Both the position numbers and the translations under genes were made by a program. A stretch of DNA of 64,000 nt from Xylanimonas protaetiae (lineage in GTDB: Bacteria > Actinomycetota > Actinomycetes > Actinomycetales > Cellulomonadaceae). This document shows, piece after piece, positions 26,579 through 35,767 of the stretch. The notes beneath the pieces were generated by a model. It was not told the DNA's origin and did no database searches. It saw only the letters and a program-made list of their open reading frames with translations. The stretch is taken from contig NZ_CP035493.1 of NCBI RefSeq assembly GCF_004135385.1, positions 2,547,440 through 2,611,439 on the forward strand, given 5' to 3'. Each line of letters opens with the position of its first letter. Within the stretch, counting starts at the first letter, position 1.

Positions 26579-27823
26579 ATGGCGGTCACCACGAGCACGG
26601 GCTCCGGCACCCACGAGCGGCAGTGGCTCGGCCAGTGGAACTCCGCCGTCACGTCCTACTACTCGCTGACCGGCGCGACGGGGCTGCTGCTCGTCGTCGG
26701 CCTGATCATGGTGCTGTCGAGCTCGACCATCACCTCGATCGCCGCGGGCCACTCGCCGTACGCCGAGTTCGTGCGCCAGGGGCAGTTCTTCCTCATGGGG
26801 CTGCCCGTGATGATCGTCGCGGCCCGGCTGCCCGTGCGCTGGTACAAGCGGTTCGCCTGGCCCGCGCTCCTCGTGGCGCTCGGCCTGCAGTCCCTGACCC
26901 TGATCCCCGCGCTGGCCCGCACGCAGGGCGGCAACTCCGGCTGGATCTCCCTGGGCGGCTTCACCATGCAGCCCGCCGAGGTGGGCAAGCTCGCCCTCAC
27001 GATCTGGCTCGGCCACGTCCTGGGGCGCAAGCAGCGGATGCTCGGCAAGTGGAGCCACACGCTGCTCCCCGCCGCCCCGGGCGCCGTGCTCGTCATCGGG
27101 CTCGTCCTGCTCGGGCACGACCTCGGCACGGCGCTCGTCGTCTGCGGGCTCGTGCTCGGGGCGTTCTGGGTGGCGGGCGCACCGGCCCGCCTGCTTGCCC
27201 TCGGTGGTGGCATGGCCGCGGTGATCGTCGGCTACGTGTTCGTCCTGGGCTCCAGCAACCGCGTCAGCCGCATCCTGGCTGCCTACGACCCGAACTGCGA
27301 CGTCACGAGCATCTGCTACCAGACGCAGCACGGCCTCTTCGCGCTCGGCACGGGCGGCCTGTTCGGCGTCGGGCTCGGGGCCAGCCGCGAGAAGTGGCGC
27401 TACCTGCCCGAGGCGCACAACGACTTCATCTACGCCATCATCGGCGAGGAGCTCGGCCTGTTCGGCACCCTCATGGTGCTCGGCCTGTTCGTCGCCCTCG
27501 GCATCGCGATGAGCCGCGTCGTGCGCCGCCACCCCGACCCCTTCGTGAAGATCACGACGGCCGCCGTGGCGTGCTGGGTGGTGGGCCAGGCGTTCATCAA
27601 CATCGGCGTCGTCATCGGGATCATCCCGGTCATCGGCGTGCCGCTGCCGCTCGTGTCCGCGGGCGGCTCCGCCCTGGTGACCACCATGGCCGCGCTCGGC
27701 ATGGTCATCTCGTTCGCGCGCTCCGAGCCGGGCGCCGCCGAGGCGCTCGCGGCGCGGGGCAGCGTGGTGCGCCGCTCGCTGGCCGTGCTCGGCGTCCGGC
27801 GGAGGCCCGGCCGGCGGCGGTGA
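26579..27823 (+). CDS. ftsW: Septal peptidoglycan glycosyltransferase FtsW (SEDS)
   Basis: 414-residue SEDS-family polytopic protein that polymerises lipid II at the septum with FtsI. About ten transmembrane helices. Conserved loops: LIMVLSSSTITS, NSGWISLGGFTMQPAEVGKLAL, LGHDLGTALVV, PEAHNDFIYAIIGEELG (containing the catalytic Asp region) and GVPLPLVSAGGSALVTTM. RBS GGGAGAGG lies 7-9 bases before the ATG. A basic C-terminal tail (RRRPGRRR) stays in the cytosol. The stop precedes the murG promoter by about 18 bases. Confidence 0.95.
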   Translation: MAVTTSTGSGTHERQWLGQWNSAVTSYYSLTGATGLLLVVGLIMVLSSSTITSIAAGHSPYAEFVRQGQFFLMGLPVMIVAARLPVRWYKRFAWPALLVALGLQSLTLIPALARTQGGNSGWISLGGFTMQPAEVGKLALTIWLGHVLGRKQRMLGKWSHTLLPAAPGAVLVIGLVLLGHDLGTALVVCGLVLGAFWVAGAPARLLALGGGMAAVIVGYVFVLGSSNRVSRILAAYDPNCDVTSICYQTQHGLFALGTGGLFGVGLGASREKWRYLPEAHNDFIYAIIGEELGLFGTLMVLGLFVALGIAMSRVVRRHPDPFVKITTAAVACWVVGQAFINIGVVIGIIPVIGVPLPLVSAGGSALVTTMAALGMVISFARSEPGAAEALAARGSVVRRSLAVLGVRRRPGRRR

Positions 27824-27840
27824 CCCCCCGCGGCTCCCGG

Positions 27841-27846
27841 TAGGGT
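27841..27846 (+). promoter_or_regulatory. -10 element of murG (leaderless)
   Basis: TAGGGT ends 8 bases before GTG 27855, with no Shine-Dalgarno sequence between. Confidence 0.6.
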
Positions 27847-27854
27847 CGTCGTCT

Positions 27855-29000
27855 GTGAGTGACAGCCCCGTCCAGTCCGTCGTGCTCGCCGGCGGTGGTA
27901 CCGCCGGCCACGTGAACCCCCTGCTCGCCGTCGCGGACGAGCTCCGCGCCCGGGAGCCCGGGGCCAAGGTGCTCGTGCTCGGCACGACGACGGGCCTTGA
28001 GGCCGACCTCGTGCCCGCGCGCGGCTACCCCCTGTGGCCCGTGCCCCGCGTGCCGCTGCCGCGCCGCCCCTCCGCCGACCTGCTGACGCTGCCCGGCAAG
28101 CTCAGCGCCGCGGTCAAGGCCGCCGAGGCCGCGATCGACCAGATCGACGCGCAGGCCGTCGTCGGGTTCGGCGGGTACGTCTCCACGCCCGCCTACCTCG
28201 CCGCCCGGCGCCGCGGCGTGCCCGTGGTCATCCACGAGCAGAACGCCCGTCCCGGCCTCGCGAACAAGCTCGGCGCCCGCTGGGCCGCGCGCGTGGGCCT
28301 GACGTTCGAGGGCACCGCGCTGCGCGGCGGCGTCGTCACGGGCCTGCCGCTGCGGCGCGAGATCGCCGCGCTCGTGGACCAGCGCGACGCCGACGCCGCG
28401 GGCACGCGCGTCGCGGCCGCCGACGCCCTGGGCCTCGACCCCACCCGGCCCACCCTGCTCGTCACCGGCGGCTCGTCGGGCGCGCTGAGCGTCAACGCGG
28501 CCGTCGTCGGGGCGGCCGCGGAGCTGCTGGCCGCCGGCGCCCAGGTGCTGCACCTGACCGGCCGCGGCAAGGACGGGCCGGTCCGCGAGGCGCTGGCCCG
28601 CATCGACCCGCTCACCGACACCGACCGCTACCACGTGCGTGAGTACCTCTCCGAGATGCACCACGCGCTCGCCGTCGCCGACCTCGTCGTCGCCCGCTCC
28701 GGCGCCGGCACGGTGTGCGAGCTCGCCGCCCTCGGCATCCCGGCCGTGTACGTGCCGCTGCCCGTCGGCAACGGCGAGCAGCGCCTCAACGCGACGCCGC
28801 TCGTCCGCGCCGGCGGCGGCCTGCTGGTCGACGACGCCGACCTCACGCCCGCGTGGGTCGCCGCGCACGTGCCCGCCCTCCTGGCCGACACCGCCCGCCT
28901 CGCCGCGATGGCGGAGGCCGCCCGGTCGACGGGCGTGCGCGACGCCGCCGCCCGCGTCGCCGACCTCGTCGAGCAGGCCGTCGCGGAGGCGGGCCGATGA
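27855..29000 (+). CDS. murG: UDP-GlcNAc transferase to lipid I (lipid II synthesis)
   Basis: 381-residue peripheral membrane GT-B glycosyltransferase converting lipid I to lipid II. G-loops are visible: VLAGGGTAGHVNPLLAV near the N-terminus, VVGFGGYVSTPAYLAA near residue 100 and LVTGGSSGALSVN near 207. HEQNARPGLANKLGA and the UDP-GlcNAc-contacting AVADLVVARSGAGTVCELAALG are conserved, with LPVGNGEQRLNA. Starts GTG 27855 directly after a -10 element; ends overlapping murC by ATGA. Confidence 0.96.
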   Translation: MSDSPVQSVVLAGGGTAGHVNPLLAVADELRAREPGAKVLVLGTTTGLEADLVPARGYPLWPVPRVPLPRRPSADLLTLPGKLSAAVKAAEAAIDQIDAQAVVGFGGYVSTPAYLAARRRGVPVVIHEQNARPGLANKLGARWAARVGLTFEGTALRGGVVTGLPLRREIAALVDQRDADAAGTRVAAADALGLDPTRPTLLVTGGSSGALSVNAAVVGAAAELLAAGAQVLHLTGRGKDGPVREALARIDPLTDTDRYHVREYLSEMHHALAVADLVVARSGAGTVCELAALGIPAVYVPLPVGNGEQRLNATPLVRAGGGLLVDDADLTPAWVAAHVPALLADTARLAAMAEAARSTGVRDAAARVADLVEQAVAEAGR

Positions 29001-30445
29001 GCGCCGCCCTCCCGGTCGAGCACCTCGGCCGCGTCCACCTCATCGGCGTCGGCGGCGCGGGCGTCTCCGTCGTCGCGCGGCTCCTCGCCGCCTGCGGCGT
29101 CGACGTCCAGGGCTCCGACGCCGCCGACGGCCCCGCGCTCGCCGCGCTGCGCGAGGACGGCGTGCGCGTCTGGGTCGGCCACGACGCCGCCCACGTCGTC
29201 GGCGCGGACGGCAGCCCGCTGGTCGACACCGTCGTCGTCTCCTCCGCGGTGCGCGAGACCAACCCCGAGCTCGCCGCCGCGCGCGCCGCCGGGATCCGCG
29301 TGCTGCACCGCTCCGAGGCGCTCGCCTCGCTCATGCTCGGGCAGCGCGCCGTCGCCGTCGCGGGCGCCCACGGCAAGACGACGACGTCCGCGATGGTCGC
29401 CACCGTGCTGCGCGCGGCCGGCGTCGACGCGTCCTTCGCCATCGGGGGCACCGTGCGGGTGCGCGCCGACGACGGGTCCGTCACCGCCGTCCCCGGCGGG
29501 CACCGCGGCACGTCCGACGTGCTCGTCGCCGAGGCCGACGAGTCCGACGGCTCCTTCCTGAACTACGCCCCGACGGTCGCCGTCGTCACCAACGTCGAGC
29601 CCGACCACCTCGACCACTACGGCACGCGTGAGGCCTTCGACGCCGCGTTCGTCGCCTTCGCCGGCCGCCTGCGCCCCGGCGGCGTCCTGGTCGCGTGCGC
29701 GGACGACGCCGGCGCCACGGCGCTCGCGGCCGCGCACCGCGCGAACGGCGGCACCGTCGTCACGTACGGGACGACGCCGGACGCCGACGTCGTGGTGCGC
29801 GACGTCGTCTCGGGCGCGGACGGCGCCTCGGCCACCGTGAGCGGCGGCCCGCTGGGCGATGCGCCGCAGCCGCTGCGCCTGGCGGTCGCCGGCGCGCACA
29901 ACGTCCTCAACGCCGCCGCGGCCGTCGTCACGGCGGCGCTGCTCGGCACGCCGGCCGCCGACGCCGTCGCGGGCGCGTCCGCGTTCGTGGGCACGGGCCG
30001 GCGCTTCGAGCCGCGCGGCGCGGCCGGCGACGTCCGCGTCGTCGACGACTACGCCCACCACCCCACGGAGATCGAGGCGCTGCTGCGCGCGGCGCGGCCC
30101 GTGGCCGGCGACGGCCGCGTGCTGGTGCTGTTCCAGCCGCACCTCTACTCGCGCACGCGCATCTTCGCCGACCGCTTCGCCGCGGCGCTCGCCCTCGCGG
30201 ACGAGGTCGTCGTCACGGGCATCTACAAGGCCCGCGAGGACGTCGACCCGTCGGTCACGGCCCGCACGATCACCGACCTGCTGCCGGCGACGGCGTCGGG
30301 CGGGGGCGTGCGTGCCGTCGATGACAAGCACGAGGCGGCCCGTGTCGTCGCCTCCCTGGCACGGCCCGGAGACCTCGTGATCACCGTGGGTGCGGGCGAC
30401 GTCACGGACCTGGGGCCGGAGATCCTCGCCGCGCTCGCGCGCTGA
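28997..30445 (+). CDS. murC: UDP-MurNAc-L-alanine ligase
   Basis: 482-residue Mur ligase adding L-Ala to UDP-MurNAc, the first stem-peptide step. N-terminal VHLIGVGGAGVSVVARLL, ATP loop VAGAHGKTTTSAMV near residue 121, EADESDGSFLNYAP, NVEPDHLDHYG, and C-terminal VVDDYAHHPTEIEALL and FQPHLYSRT. Start ATG overlaps the murG stop. About 150 bases follow before ftsQ with no recognised gene. Confidence 0.96.
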   Translation: MSAALPVEHLGRVHLIGVGGAGVSVVARLLAACGVDVQGSDAADGPALAALREDGVRVWVGHDAAHVVGADGSPLVDTVVVSSAVRETNPELAAARAAGIRVLHRSEALASLMLGQRAVAVAGAHGKTTTSAMVATVLRAAGVDASFAIGGTVRVRADDGSVTAVPGGHRGTSDVLVAEADESDGSFLNYAPTVAVVTNVEPDHLDHYGTREAFDAAFVAFAGRLRPGGVLVACADDAGATALAAAHRANGGTVVTYGTTPDADVVVRDVVSGADGASATVSGGPLGDAPQPLRLAVAGAHNVLNAAAAVVTAALLGTPAADAVAGASAFVGTGRRFEPRGAAGDVRVVDDYAHHPTEIEALLRAARPVAGDGRVLVLFQPHLYSRTRIFADRFAAALALADEVVVTGIYKAREDVDPSVTARTITDLLPATASGGGVRAVDDKHEAARVVASLARPGDLVITVGAGDVTDLGPEILAALAR

Positions 30446-30594
30446 TCGGGCCCCGGAACGCCGGGAGGCCGGGCCGGTGGACGCGGACGGCCGGAGGTCG
30501 CGCCGCCGGAGGTCTGGACGCCGGACGCCGCCGAGTGCGGGCGGCCCGGCGGGGGATACCCGGATCGGGTGCGGGTCCGCGGCAGGATAGGCGC

Positions 30595-31628
30595 GTGCGT
30601 CCCCCTGCCCGGCCCCGCGTGCCTCCGAAGCCAGCCGTCGCGAAGCCCGCGGCGCCGGCGTCGAGCCCCCGAGGCCCGCGAGGACCGGGACGACGCAGCA
30701 GGGTGCCCGGACCGAGGCGATCCCGCGGCCCGCGACGGGCACGAACCCCCGCACGGGAGCGAACCCGCGCACCGGCGCCGGCCCGCGCACCGAGGCCGTG
30801 CCGCGCCCCCGCACGGGGTCGGTCCCGCGGACGGGCTCCATCCCGCGGACCGGCTCGACCCCGCAGCCGCGCGGCCAGGTCCGCGGCCGCCCCACGGTCT
30901 CGACGGCGATGACGCGCCGTCTCGCCGAGAAGCGGGCGATGCGGCGCCACCGCGTGCTCAAGACGCTCTCCCTGTGGACCGCCGCGGCCGTCGCGCTCGG
31001 CGTCGTCGTCTGGGGTGCGTTCTTCTCGCCGCTGCTCGCCCTGGACGCCCAGCGCGTCGAGATCACCGGCCAGGGAACGACGATCGACGTCGCCCAGGTC
31101 CAGGCCGTCGTGGCCGAGAAGGCGGGCATGCCGATGCCGCGCCTCGACACCATCGACCTGCGCAACCGGATCCTCGAGCTGGGCGGTGTCAAGGACGTCA
31201 GGATCACGCGCGCCTGGCCGCACGGGCTCGGCGTGGCGCTCACGTCGCGCGAGCCCGTTGCGGCGGTCCCGGCCGACGACGGCGTCGCGCTCGTCGACGC
31301 CGACGGCGTCCGCGTGGGCACGGTGCCCGACCGGCCGGAGGGCCTCCCGGAGGTCCGGGTGGGCCTCGGCGCCGACGACGCGCCCGCGCTCCAGGCCGCG
31401 CTGCGCGTGCTCGCAGGCCTGCCGCCCGAGCTCGCGTCGCAGGTCACGCGCGTGACCGCGACCACGCGCGACGACGTCCAGACGACGCTCGCCTCGGGCC
31501 AGACCGTCAAGTGGGGGAGCGACCAGCGCATGGCGCTCAAGGTCGCCGTCGTCCAGACCCTGCAGCAGGCGGCGCCCGACGCGTCGGTGTACGACGTGCG
31601 GTCGCCGGACCTCCCGGTGACCCGTTGA
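30595..31628 (+). CDS. ftsQ: Cell division protein FtsQ, frameshifted by one missing base
   Basis: Bitopic divisome protein. The solid part, from residue 69 in the given frame, runs from GTG 30798 to 31628: basic stretch, transmembrane helix LSLWTAAAVALGVVVWGAFF, a POTRA domain (LLALDAQRVEITGQG, with VQAVVAEKAG) and an FtsQ beta domain. Upstream of 30798 the same frame stays open and continues PRTG-type repeats but has no start codon. Adding one C to the C5 run at 30666-30670 joins it to a GTG at 30595 (VRPPARPRVPPKP), giving about 344 residues with a long Pro/Arg/Thr-rich cytosolic tail. No ftsA follows. The repair is inference; GTG 30798 is the fallback start. Confidence 0.8.
30729..30860 (+). 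repeat. Degenerate 18-bp repeats encoding PRTGxx in ftsQ
   Basis: The cytosolic tail of FtsQ carries about six imperfect PRTG(A/S)x hexapeptides, encoded by 18-base units with synonymous differences. They extend upstream of GTG 30798, which supports an earlier true start. Confidence 0.7.
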
Positions 31629-31759
31629 CCGTCACGCCGCCCGACGCGCGGACCACGCGGAGGCGACACGCCGGACCGCATCCCGCCCGGGTCACACCGG
31701 GCCGCTTACCGTCGGACGCAGCAGCAACCTGACATAACTCTGACCCTCAAGTCGAACCT

Positions 31760-31765
31760 TAGGGT
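31760..31765 (+). promoter_or_regulatory. -10 element of ftsZ
   Basis: TAGGGT about 56 bases upstream of the ftsZ GTG. Transcription from here would give a leader of about 50 bases. The -35 is weak. An independent ftsZ promoter is common in actinobacteria. Confidence 0.5.
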
Positions 31766-31821
31766 TGGCCGACGAGGGCCCGGGGGAGTCGGGGACGAGG
31801 ATCGACCCGAGAGGCATCGAC

Positions 31822-33102
31822 GTGGCAACTCCGCAGAACTACCTGGCAGTGATCAAGGTGGTGGGTATCGGCGGCGGCGGCGTGAACGCTGTGAACCGCA
31901 TGATCGAGGTCGGGCTCAAGGGCGTCGAGTTCATCGCGATCAACACCGACGCCCAGGCGCTGCTGATGTCGGACGCCGACGTCAAGCTCGACGTCGGGCG
32001 CGAGCTCACGCGCGGCCTCGGCGCCGGCGCCGACCCCGAGGTCGGGCGCAAGGCGGCCGAGGACCACCAGGAGGAGATCGAGGAGGTCCTGCGCGGGGCC
32101 GACATGGTCTTCGTGACCGCGGGCGAGGGCGGCGGCACCGGCACGGGCGGCGCGCCCGTCGTCGCGCGCATCGCCCGCTCGCTCGGCGCGCTGACCGTCG
32201 GCGTCGTCACGCGCCCGTTCACGTTCGAGGGCCGCCGCCGCTCGGTCCAGGCCGAGCAGGGCATCGAGGCGCTCCGCGAGGAGGTCGACACCCTCATCGT
32301 CATCCCGAACGACCGGCTGCTGCAGATGTCGGACCGCAACGTCTCGGCGATCGCGGCGTTCCACTCGGCCGACCAGGTGCTGCACTCGGGCGTCCAGGGC
32401 ATCACGGACCTCATCACCACGCCGGGCCTCATCAACCTCGACTTCGCCGACGTCAAGTCGGTCATGCAGGGTGCGGGCTCCGCGCTCATGGGCATCGGCT
32501 CGGCCCGCGGCGAGGACCGCGCGGTCCAGGCCGCCGAGCTCGCCATCTCCAGCCCGCTGCTGGAGGCGTCGATCGACGGCGCCCACGGCGTGCTGCTCTC
32601 CATCCAGGGCGGTTCCGACCTCGGCCTCTTCGAGGTCCACGAGGCCGCCCGCCTGGTCCAGGAGGCCGCGCACCCCGAGGCCAACATCATCTTCGGCACG
32701 GTCATCGACGACGCCCTGGGCGACGAGGTGCGCGTCACCGTCATCGCCGCGGGCTTCGACGGCGGCGTGCCGCAGGTCCGCAAGGGCGGCCTCGGCCAGA
32801 TCGCCGGCCAGCCGGCCCGGCCGACCGTGACGACGACGCCCACCGGGCACGTCGCAGTCGCCGCCGGCCCGGCCACAGTGCCGGTCCCGCAGCCGCCGGT
32901 CACGGGCGCACACACGCTCCCGCGGCCGATCCCTGCCGACCCCGACGACGTGCCCGCGAGCCTGCAGCCCGTCGCGGCCCGCGCGTCCGTCGTGGTCGAG
33001 GAGGCCCAGGGGGTCACCGTCGAGCGCCCGGTCGAGGTGCCGCGCATCTGGAACGAGGCTCCTCCCAAGGAGGAGCTCGACGTCCCCGACTTCCTCAAGT
33101 GA
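31822..33102 (+). CDS. ftsZ: Cell division GTPase FtsZ
   Basis: 426-residue tubulin homologue that forms the Z ring. Canonical start [27 protein letters not shown] from GTG 31822 (GAGAGG upstream). GTP motif [15 protein letters not shown] near residues 100-112, T7 loop [11 protein letters not shown] containing the catalytic aspartate, and the C-terminal peptide ELDVPDFLK that binds SepF and other partners. A linker of about 110 residues rich in Pro/Thr/Val sits before that peptide. An in-frame upstream TTG at 31765 is rejected because homologues start here. Confidence 0.98.
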   Translation: MATPQNYLAVIKVVGIGGGGVNAVNRMIEVGLKGVEFIAINTDAQALLMSDADVKLDVGRELTRGLGAGADPEVGRKAAEDHQEEIEEVLRGADMVFVTAGEGGGTGTGGAPVVARIARSLGALTVGVVTRPFTFEGRRRSVQAEQGIEALREEVDTLIVIPNDRLLQMSDRNVSAIAAFHSADQVLHSGVQGITDLITTPGLINLDFADVKSVMQGAGSALMGIGSARGEDRAVQAAELAISSPLLEASIDGAHGVLLSIQGGSDLGLFEVHEAARLVQEAAHPEANIIFGTVIDDALGDEVRVTVIAAGFDGGVPQVRKGGLGQIAGQPARPTVTTTPTGHVAVAAGPATVPVPQPPVTGAHTLPRPIPADPDDVPASLQPVAARASVVVEEAQGVTVERPVEVPRIWNEAPPKEELDVPDFLK

Positions 33103-33136
33103 CCGTAGGCGCACCCGTTCTGGAGGGGTGCCGGGG

Positions 33137-33961
33137 ATGACGTCCGTCCTCGGCACCCCTCCGGGCTGGTCGCAGGAGGGTCTCTTCCCGGACGAGGTCG
33201 GCGCGGGGCTGCTCCGGGTCGACCTCGGCGCCGGCGTGGTCGCGGGCTTCACGACGCGGCACGGCGGCGTCAGCCCCGCCCCGTGGTCGTCGCTCGACCT
33301 CGGCGCGTCCACCGGGGACGACGCGGCCCGCGTGCGCGAGAACCGCTCGCGCGTCGGCGCGTGGCTGGGCGCTCCGGTGGCGTTCGCGCACCAGGTGCAC
33401 GGCGACGACGTCCTCGTGCTCGGCGAGTCCGAGCGGGCCGAGTGGGCGTCGGAGGCGCCGCCCGTGGCGGCGGGGGAGGCCGACGCTGTCGTGACGTCGG
33501 CGGCCGGCCTCGGCCTCGGCGTCCTCGTCGCGGACTGCGTGCCCGTGCTGCTGGCCGACCCCGCCGCGCGTGTCGTCGGCGTCGCGCACGCGGGCCGCGG
33601 CGGCGTGCGGCTCGGCGTCGTGCACCGCGTCGTCGACGCGATGCTCGCGGCCGGCGCGACCACGTCGGGCCTGCGGGCCGCCGTCGGCCCCGCCGTGTGC
33701 GGGCGGTGCTACGAGGTCCCGGCCGCGATGCGCGACGACGTCGCCGCCGTCGTGCCCGCCGCGCACGCGACGACGCGGGCCGGGACACCCGCGCTCGACC
33801 TGCCGGCCGCGGTGCTCGCCCAGCTGGCCGCGAGCGGCGTGCGCGACGTCGTCCACGTCGACCGCTGCACCCTCGAGGACCCCGACCTGTTCTCGCACCG
33901 CCGCGCCACCGCCGCCGGGAGCACTACGGGGCGTCAGGCCGGAGTGGTCGTCCTGTCATGA
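33137..33961 (+). CDS. pgeF: Peptidoglycan editing factor PgeF (YfiH / laccase-domain)
   Basis: 274-residue polyphenol-oxidase-family protein; homologues act on purine nucleosides or remove misincorporated residues from peptidoglycan precursors. The Zn-binding triad is visible: His in [10 protein letters not shown], Cys in VADCVPVLL and His in [25 protein letters not shown] and [12 protein letters not shown] are family signatures. ATG 33137 has GGAGGGG about 8-10 bases upstream. Between ftsZ and sepF in nearly all actinobacteria; here the usual yggS gene that follows pgeF is missing. Confidence 0.92.
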   Translation: MTSVLGTPPGWSQEGLFPDEVGAGLLRVDLGAGVVAGFTTRHGGVSPAPWSSLDLGASTGDDAARVRENRSRVGAWLGAPVAFAHQVHGDDVLVLGESERAEWASEAPPVAAGEADAVVTSAAGLGLGVLVADCVPVLLADPAARVVGVAHAGRGGVRLGVVHRVVDAMLAAGATTSGLRAAVGPAVCGRCYEVPAAMRDDVAAVVPAAHATTRAGTPALDLPAAVLAQLAASGVRDVVHVDRCTLEDPDLFSHRRATAAGSTTGRQAGVVVLS

Positions 33962-34015
33962 ACGCGCACGTCCCGGCATCGGCGTGTCGCGCGTTCCTTA
34001 CCGTGTCCACGCGGC

Positions 34016-34021
34016 TAGCGT
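34016..34021 (+). promoter_or_regulatory. Possible -10 element of sepF
   Basis: TAGCGT about 40 bases before the sepF ATG, in the 100-base gap where yggS is usually found. Confidence 0.35.
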
Positions 34022-34061
34022 CAAGACACCGACCACAGGCGCGACGAACGGAGTAGGGGCG

Positions 34062-34550
34062 ATGGCCGGAGCGCTGCGCAAGACGATGCTGTACCTGGGG
34101 CTCGCCGACGACCAGGGACAGTCCGAGAACTACGCCGACGAGTACGGCGACGACTTCGGGGACGAGCTGGAGGCACCCGTGCGTGACCGCGACGAGTACC
34201 CGGCGGAGGTGACGCCTCTGCGTCGCCCCGCGCTGCGTGAGGTCGCACCTGCGTCCGACCTGCGCCGCATCACCACGATCCACCCGCGGTCGTACAACGA
34301 CGCCCGCCTCATCGGCGAGGCGTTCCGCGGCGGCACCCCGGTGATCATGAACCTGTCCGACATGGACGACGCCGACGCCAAGCGCCTCGTCGACTTCTCG
34401 GCCGGCCTGATCTTCGGCCTGCACGGCGCGATCGAGCGGGTCACCAACAAGGTGTTCCTCCTGTCGCCCGAGCACGTCGAGATCACGGGCGAGGAGGACG
34501 TCGAGGGTCCGACGGCCAAGGCGCCCGGCCGCTTCTACAACCAGAGCTGA
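34062..34550 (+). CDS. sepF: Cell division protein SepF
   Basis: 162 residues. SepF anchors FtsZ to the membrane, the role FtsA has elsewhere. Start [17 protein letters not shown] is the amphipathic membrane-binding helix; an acidic, Tyr-rich linker follows ([14 protein letters not shown]), then the conserved SepF core [48 protein letters not shown] and the C-terminal [25 protein letters not shown] before ATG 34062. Followed by a strong terminator. Confidence 0.96.
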   Translation: MAGALRKTMLYLGLADDQGQSENYADEYGDDFGDELEAPVRDRDEYPAEVTPLRRPALREVAPASDLRRITTIHPRSYNDARLIGEAFRGGTPVIMNLSDMDDADAKRLVDFSAGLIFGLHGAIERVTNKVFLLSPEHVEITGEEDVEGPTAKAPGRFYNQS

Positions 34551-34575
34551 CGTCCGGTCGGCGCCGCTCGCTCCT

Positions 34576-34613
34576 CCGACGGCGGACACCCGTTCCCGGG
34601 TGCCCGCCGTCGG
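34576..34613 (+). terminator. Hairpin terminator after sepF
   Basis: 17-bp stem with one mismatch (CCGACGGCGGACACCCG against its partner) and a TTCC loop. It ends the ftsZ-pgeF-sepF unit just ahead of the yggT promoter. Confidence 0.8.
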
Positions 34614-34625
34614 CGTCCCAGCCCG

Positions 34626-34631
34626 TAGGGT
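34626..34631 (+). promoter_or_regulatory. -10 element of yggT (leaderless)
   Basis: TAGGGT ends 6 bases before GTG 34638, with no RBS. Confidence 0.65.
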
Positions 34632-34637
34632 GGCGGC

Positions 34638-34925
34638 GTGGCAACCGTCTTTCACGTCATCGGGTTCGTGCTCTGGCTCTACCTGCTGTGCCTCGTGGTG
34701 CGCATGGTGCTCGACTGGGTCCAGTTCTTCGCGCGCGACTGGCGCCCCACGGGCGCGGTCCTGGTGATCGCCGAGGCGGTCTACACGGTCACCGACCCGC
34801 CGCTGCGCCTGGTGCGGCGCCTGATCCCGCCCCTGCGGATCGGGAACGTCGGCCTGGACATCGGGTTCATGCTCGTGTTCTTCGTCGTCCTGATCCTGTC
34901 GAACGTCTTCTCCGGCTGGCGCTGA
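34638..34925 (+). CDS. yggT: YggT-family membrane protein
   Basis: 95 residues with two transmembrane helices (about residues 4-24, FHVIGFVLWLYLLCLVVRMVL, and 74-92, IGFMLVFFVVLILSNVF) and the conserved central loop TVTDPPLRLVRRLIPPLRIGNVGLDIG. YggT proteins accompany division genes in most actinobacteria; the molecular role is unknown. GTG 34638 follows a -10 element directly. Confidence 0.9.
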   Translation: MATVFHVIGFVLWLYLLCLVVRMVLDWVQFFARDWRPTGAVLVIAEAVYTVTDPPLRLVRRLIPPLRIGNVGLDIGFMLVFFVVLILSNVFSGWR

Positions 34926-35004
34926 TCCGGCAGGCACGTGCGCACGACGTGCACGAACCGTGAGCGACCGGCGACGTCGCGGTGCCCCGACCAGTCGTGT
35001 CGGC

Positions 35005-35026
35005 TACCGTGGTCGTTCGAACGACC
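35005..35026 (+). promoter_or_regulatory. divIVA promoter -10 with adjoining 16-bp palindrome
   Basis: TACCGT at 35005-35010 is followed at once by the perfect palindrome GGTCGTTCGAACGACC at 35011-35026, which overlaps the expected transcription start. It could be a repressor operator or form a 5' RNA hairpin. The ATG is 31 bases downstream. Confidence 0.5.
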
Positions 35027-35056
35027 GGACGAACCCTACGAGCGTGAGGTGAAACG

Positions 35057-35676
35057 ATGGCGCTGCTGACCGCAGAGGACATCCTCAACAAGAAGTTCGC
35101 GGCGACGAAGTTCCGCGAGGGTTATGACGTCGAGGAGGTCGACGACTTCCTCGACGAGGTCGTGCGCACCCTCTCCGCCGTGCAGGAGGAGAACGAGGAG
35201 CTGCGGTCCAAGCTTGCCGCTGCCGAGCGCCGCGTCGCGGAGCTCTCGCGGTCCGACGCCGCGGCCGCCGCCGCCCCGGCCCCCGTCGCGGCCGCTCCCG
35301 TGGCCGCCCCCGTGGCCCCGCCCCGAAGACGGCCGAGCCCGAGTCCGCCACCGGCATGCTCCAGCTCGCGCAGAAGCTGCACGACGACTACGTGCGCTCG
35401 GGCCAGGAGGAGGGCGACCGCCTCATCTCCGAGGCCAAGTCTGAGGGCTCCCGCATCGTGCGCGAGGCCGAGGAGACGAGCCACCGCACGCTCTCGCAGC
35501 TCGAGCAGGAGCGCTCGCTCCTGGAGCGCAAGATCGACGAGCTCCGCCTGTTCGAGCGCGACTACCGCACGCGCCTGAAGAGCTTCCTGCAGAACCTCCT
35601 CGGCGACCTCGACGCCCGCGGCTCGGCCCTGCCGTCCCGCAACGCGCAGGCGCAGGGTTCGACCCCGCAGCTCTGA
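35057..35676 (+). CDS. divIVA: Polar growth protein DivIVA/Wag31, frameshifted by one missing base
   Basis: Coiled-coil protein that marks cell poles and directs apical growth. The N-terminal DivIVA domain is in the first frame (MALLTAEDILNKKFAATKF, GYDVEEVDDFLDEVV) with an Ala/Pro linker; the C-terminal coiled coil is in another frame (MLQLAQKLHDDYVRSG, then LEQERSLLERKIDELRLF). One added C in GCCCCGAAG near 35321-35324 joins them as VAPPPKTAEPESATGMLQ, giving 206 residues. Both halves match the family well, so the protein is almost surely whole in the organism. RBS GAGGTGAAACG before ATG 35057. Followed by a large stem-loop. Confidence 0.9.
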
Positions 35677-35700
35677 GGTCGAACCTCGCGCACGACGGTC

Positions 35701-35762
35701 CGGAAGGGCCCGCACGGCAGATGCCCCGCCTGGGCGTGGCATATGTTGTGCGGGCCCTTCCG
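35701..35762 (+). terminator. Large inverted repeat between divIVA and the DksA-like gene
   Basis: Perfect 15-bp arms, CGGAAGGGCCCGCAC and its complement, flank a 32-base loop that itself contains ATGCC/GGCAT pairing. Likely the divIVA terminator. The right arm overlaps a possible -35 (TTGTGC) for the next gene. Confidence 0.75.
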
Positions 35763-35767
35763 TACCT

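Noticed and set aside
31765-31821. Upstream TTG start for ftsZ
   Set aside because: TTG 31765 overlaps the -10 element and FtsZ homologues begin at the [12 protein letters not shown] segment.
35011-35026. LexA box at divIVA
   Set aside because: GGTCGTTCGAACGACC has the half-sites in the wrong order compared with TCGAAC(N4)GTTCGA.
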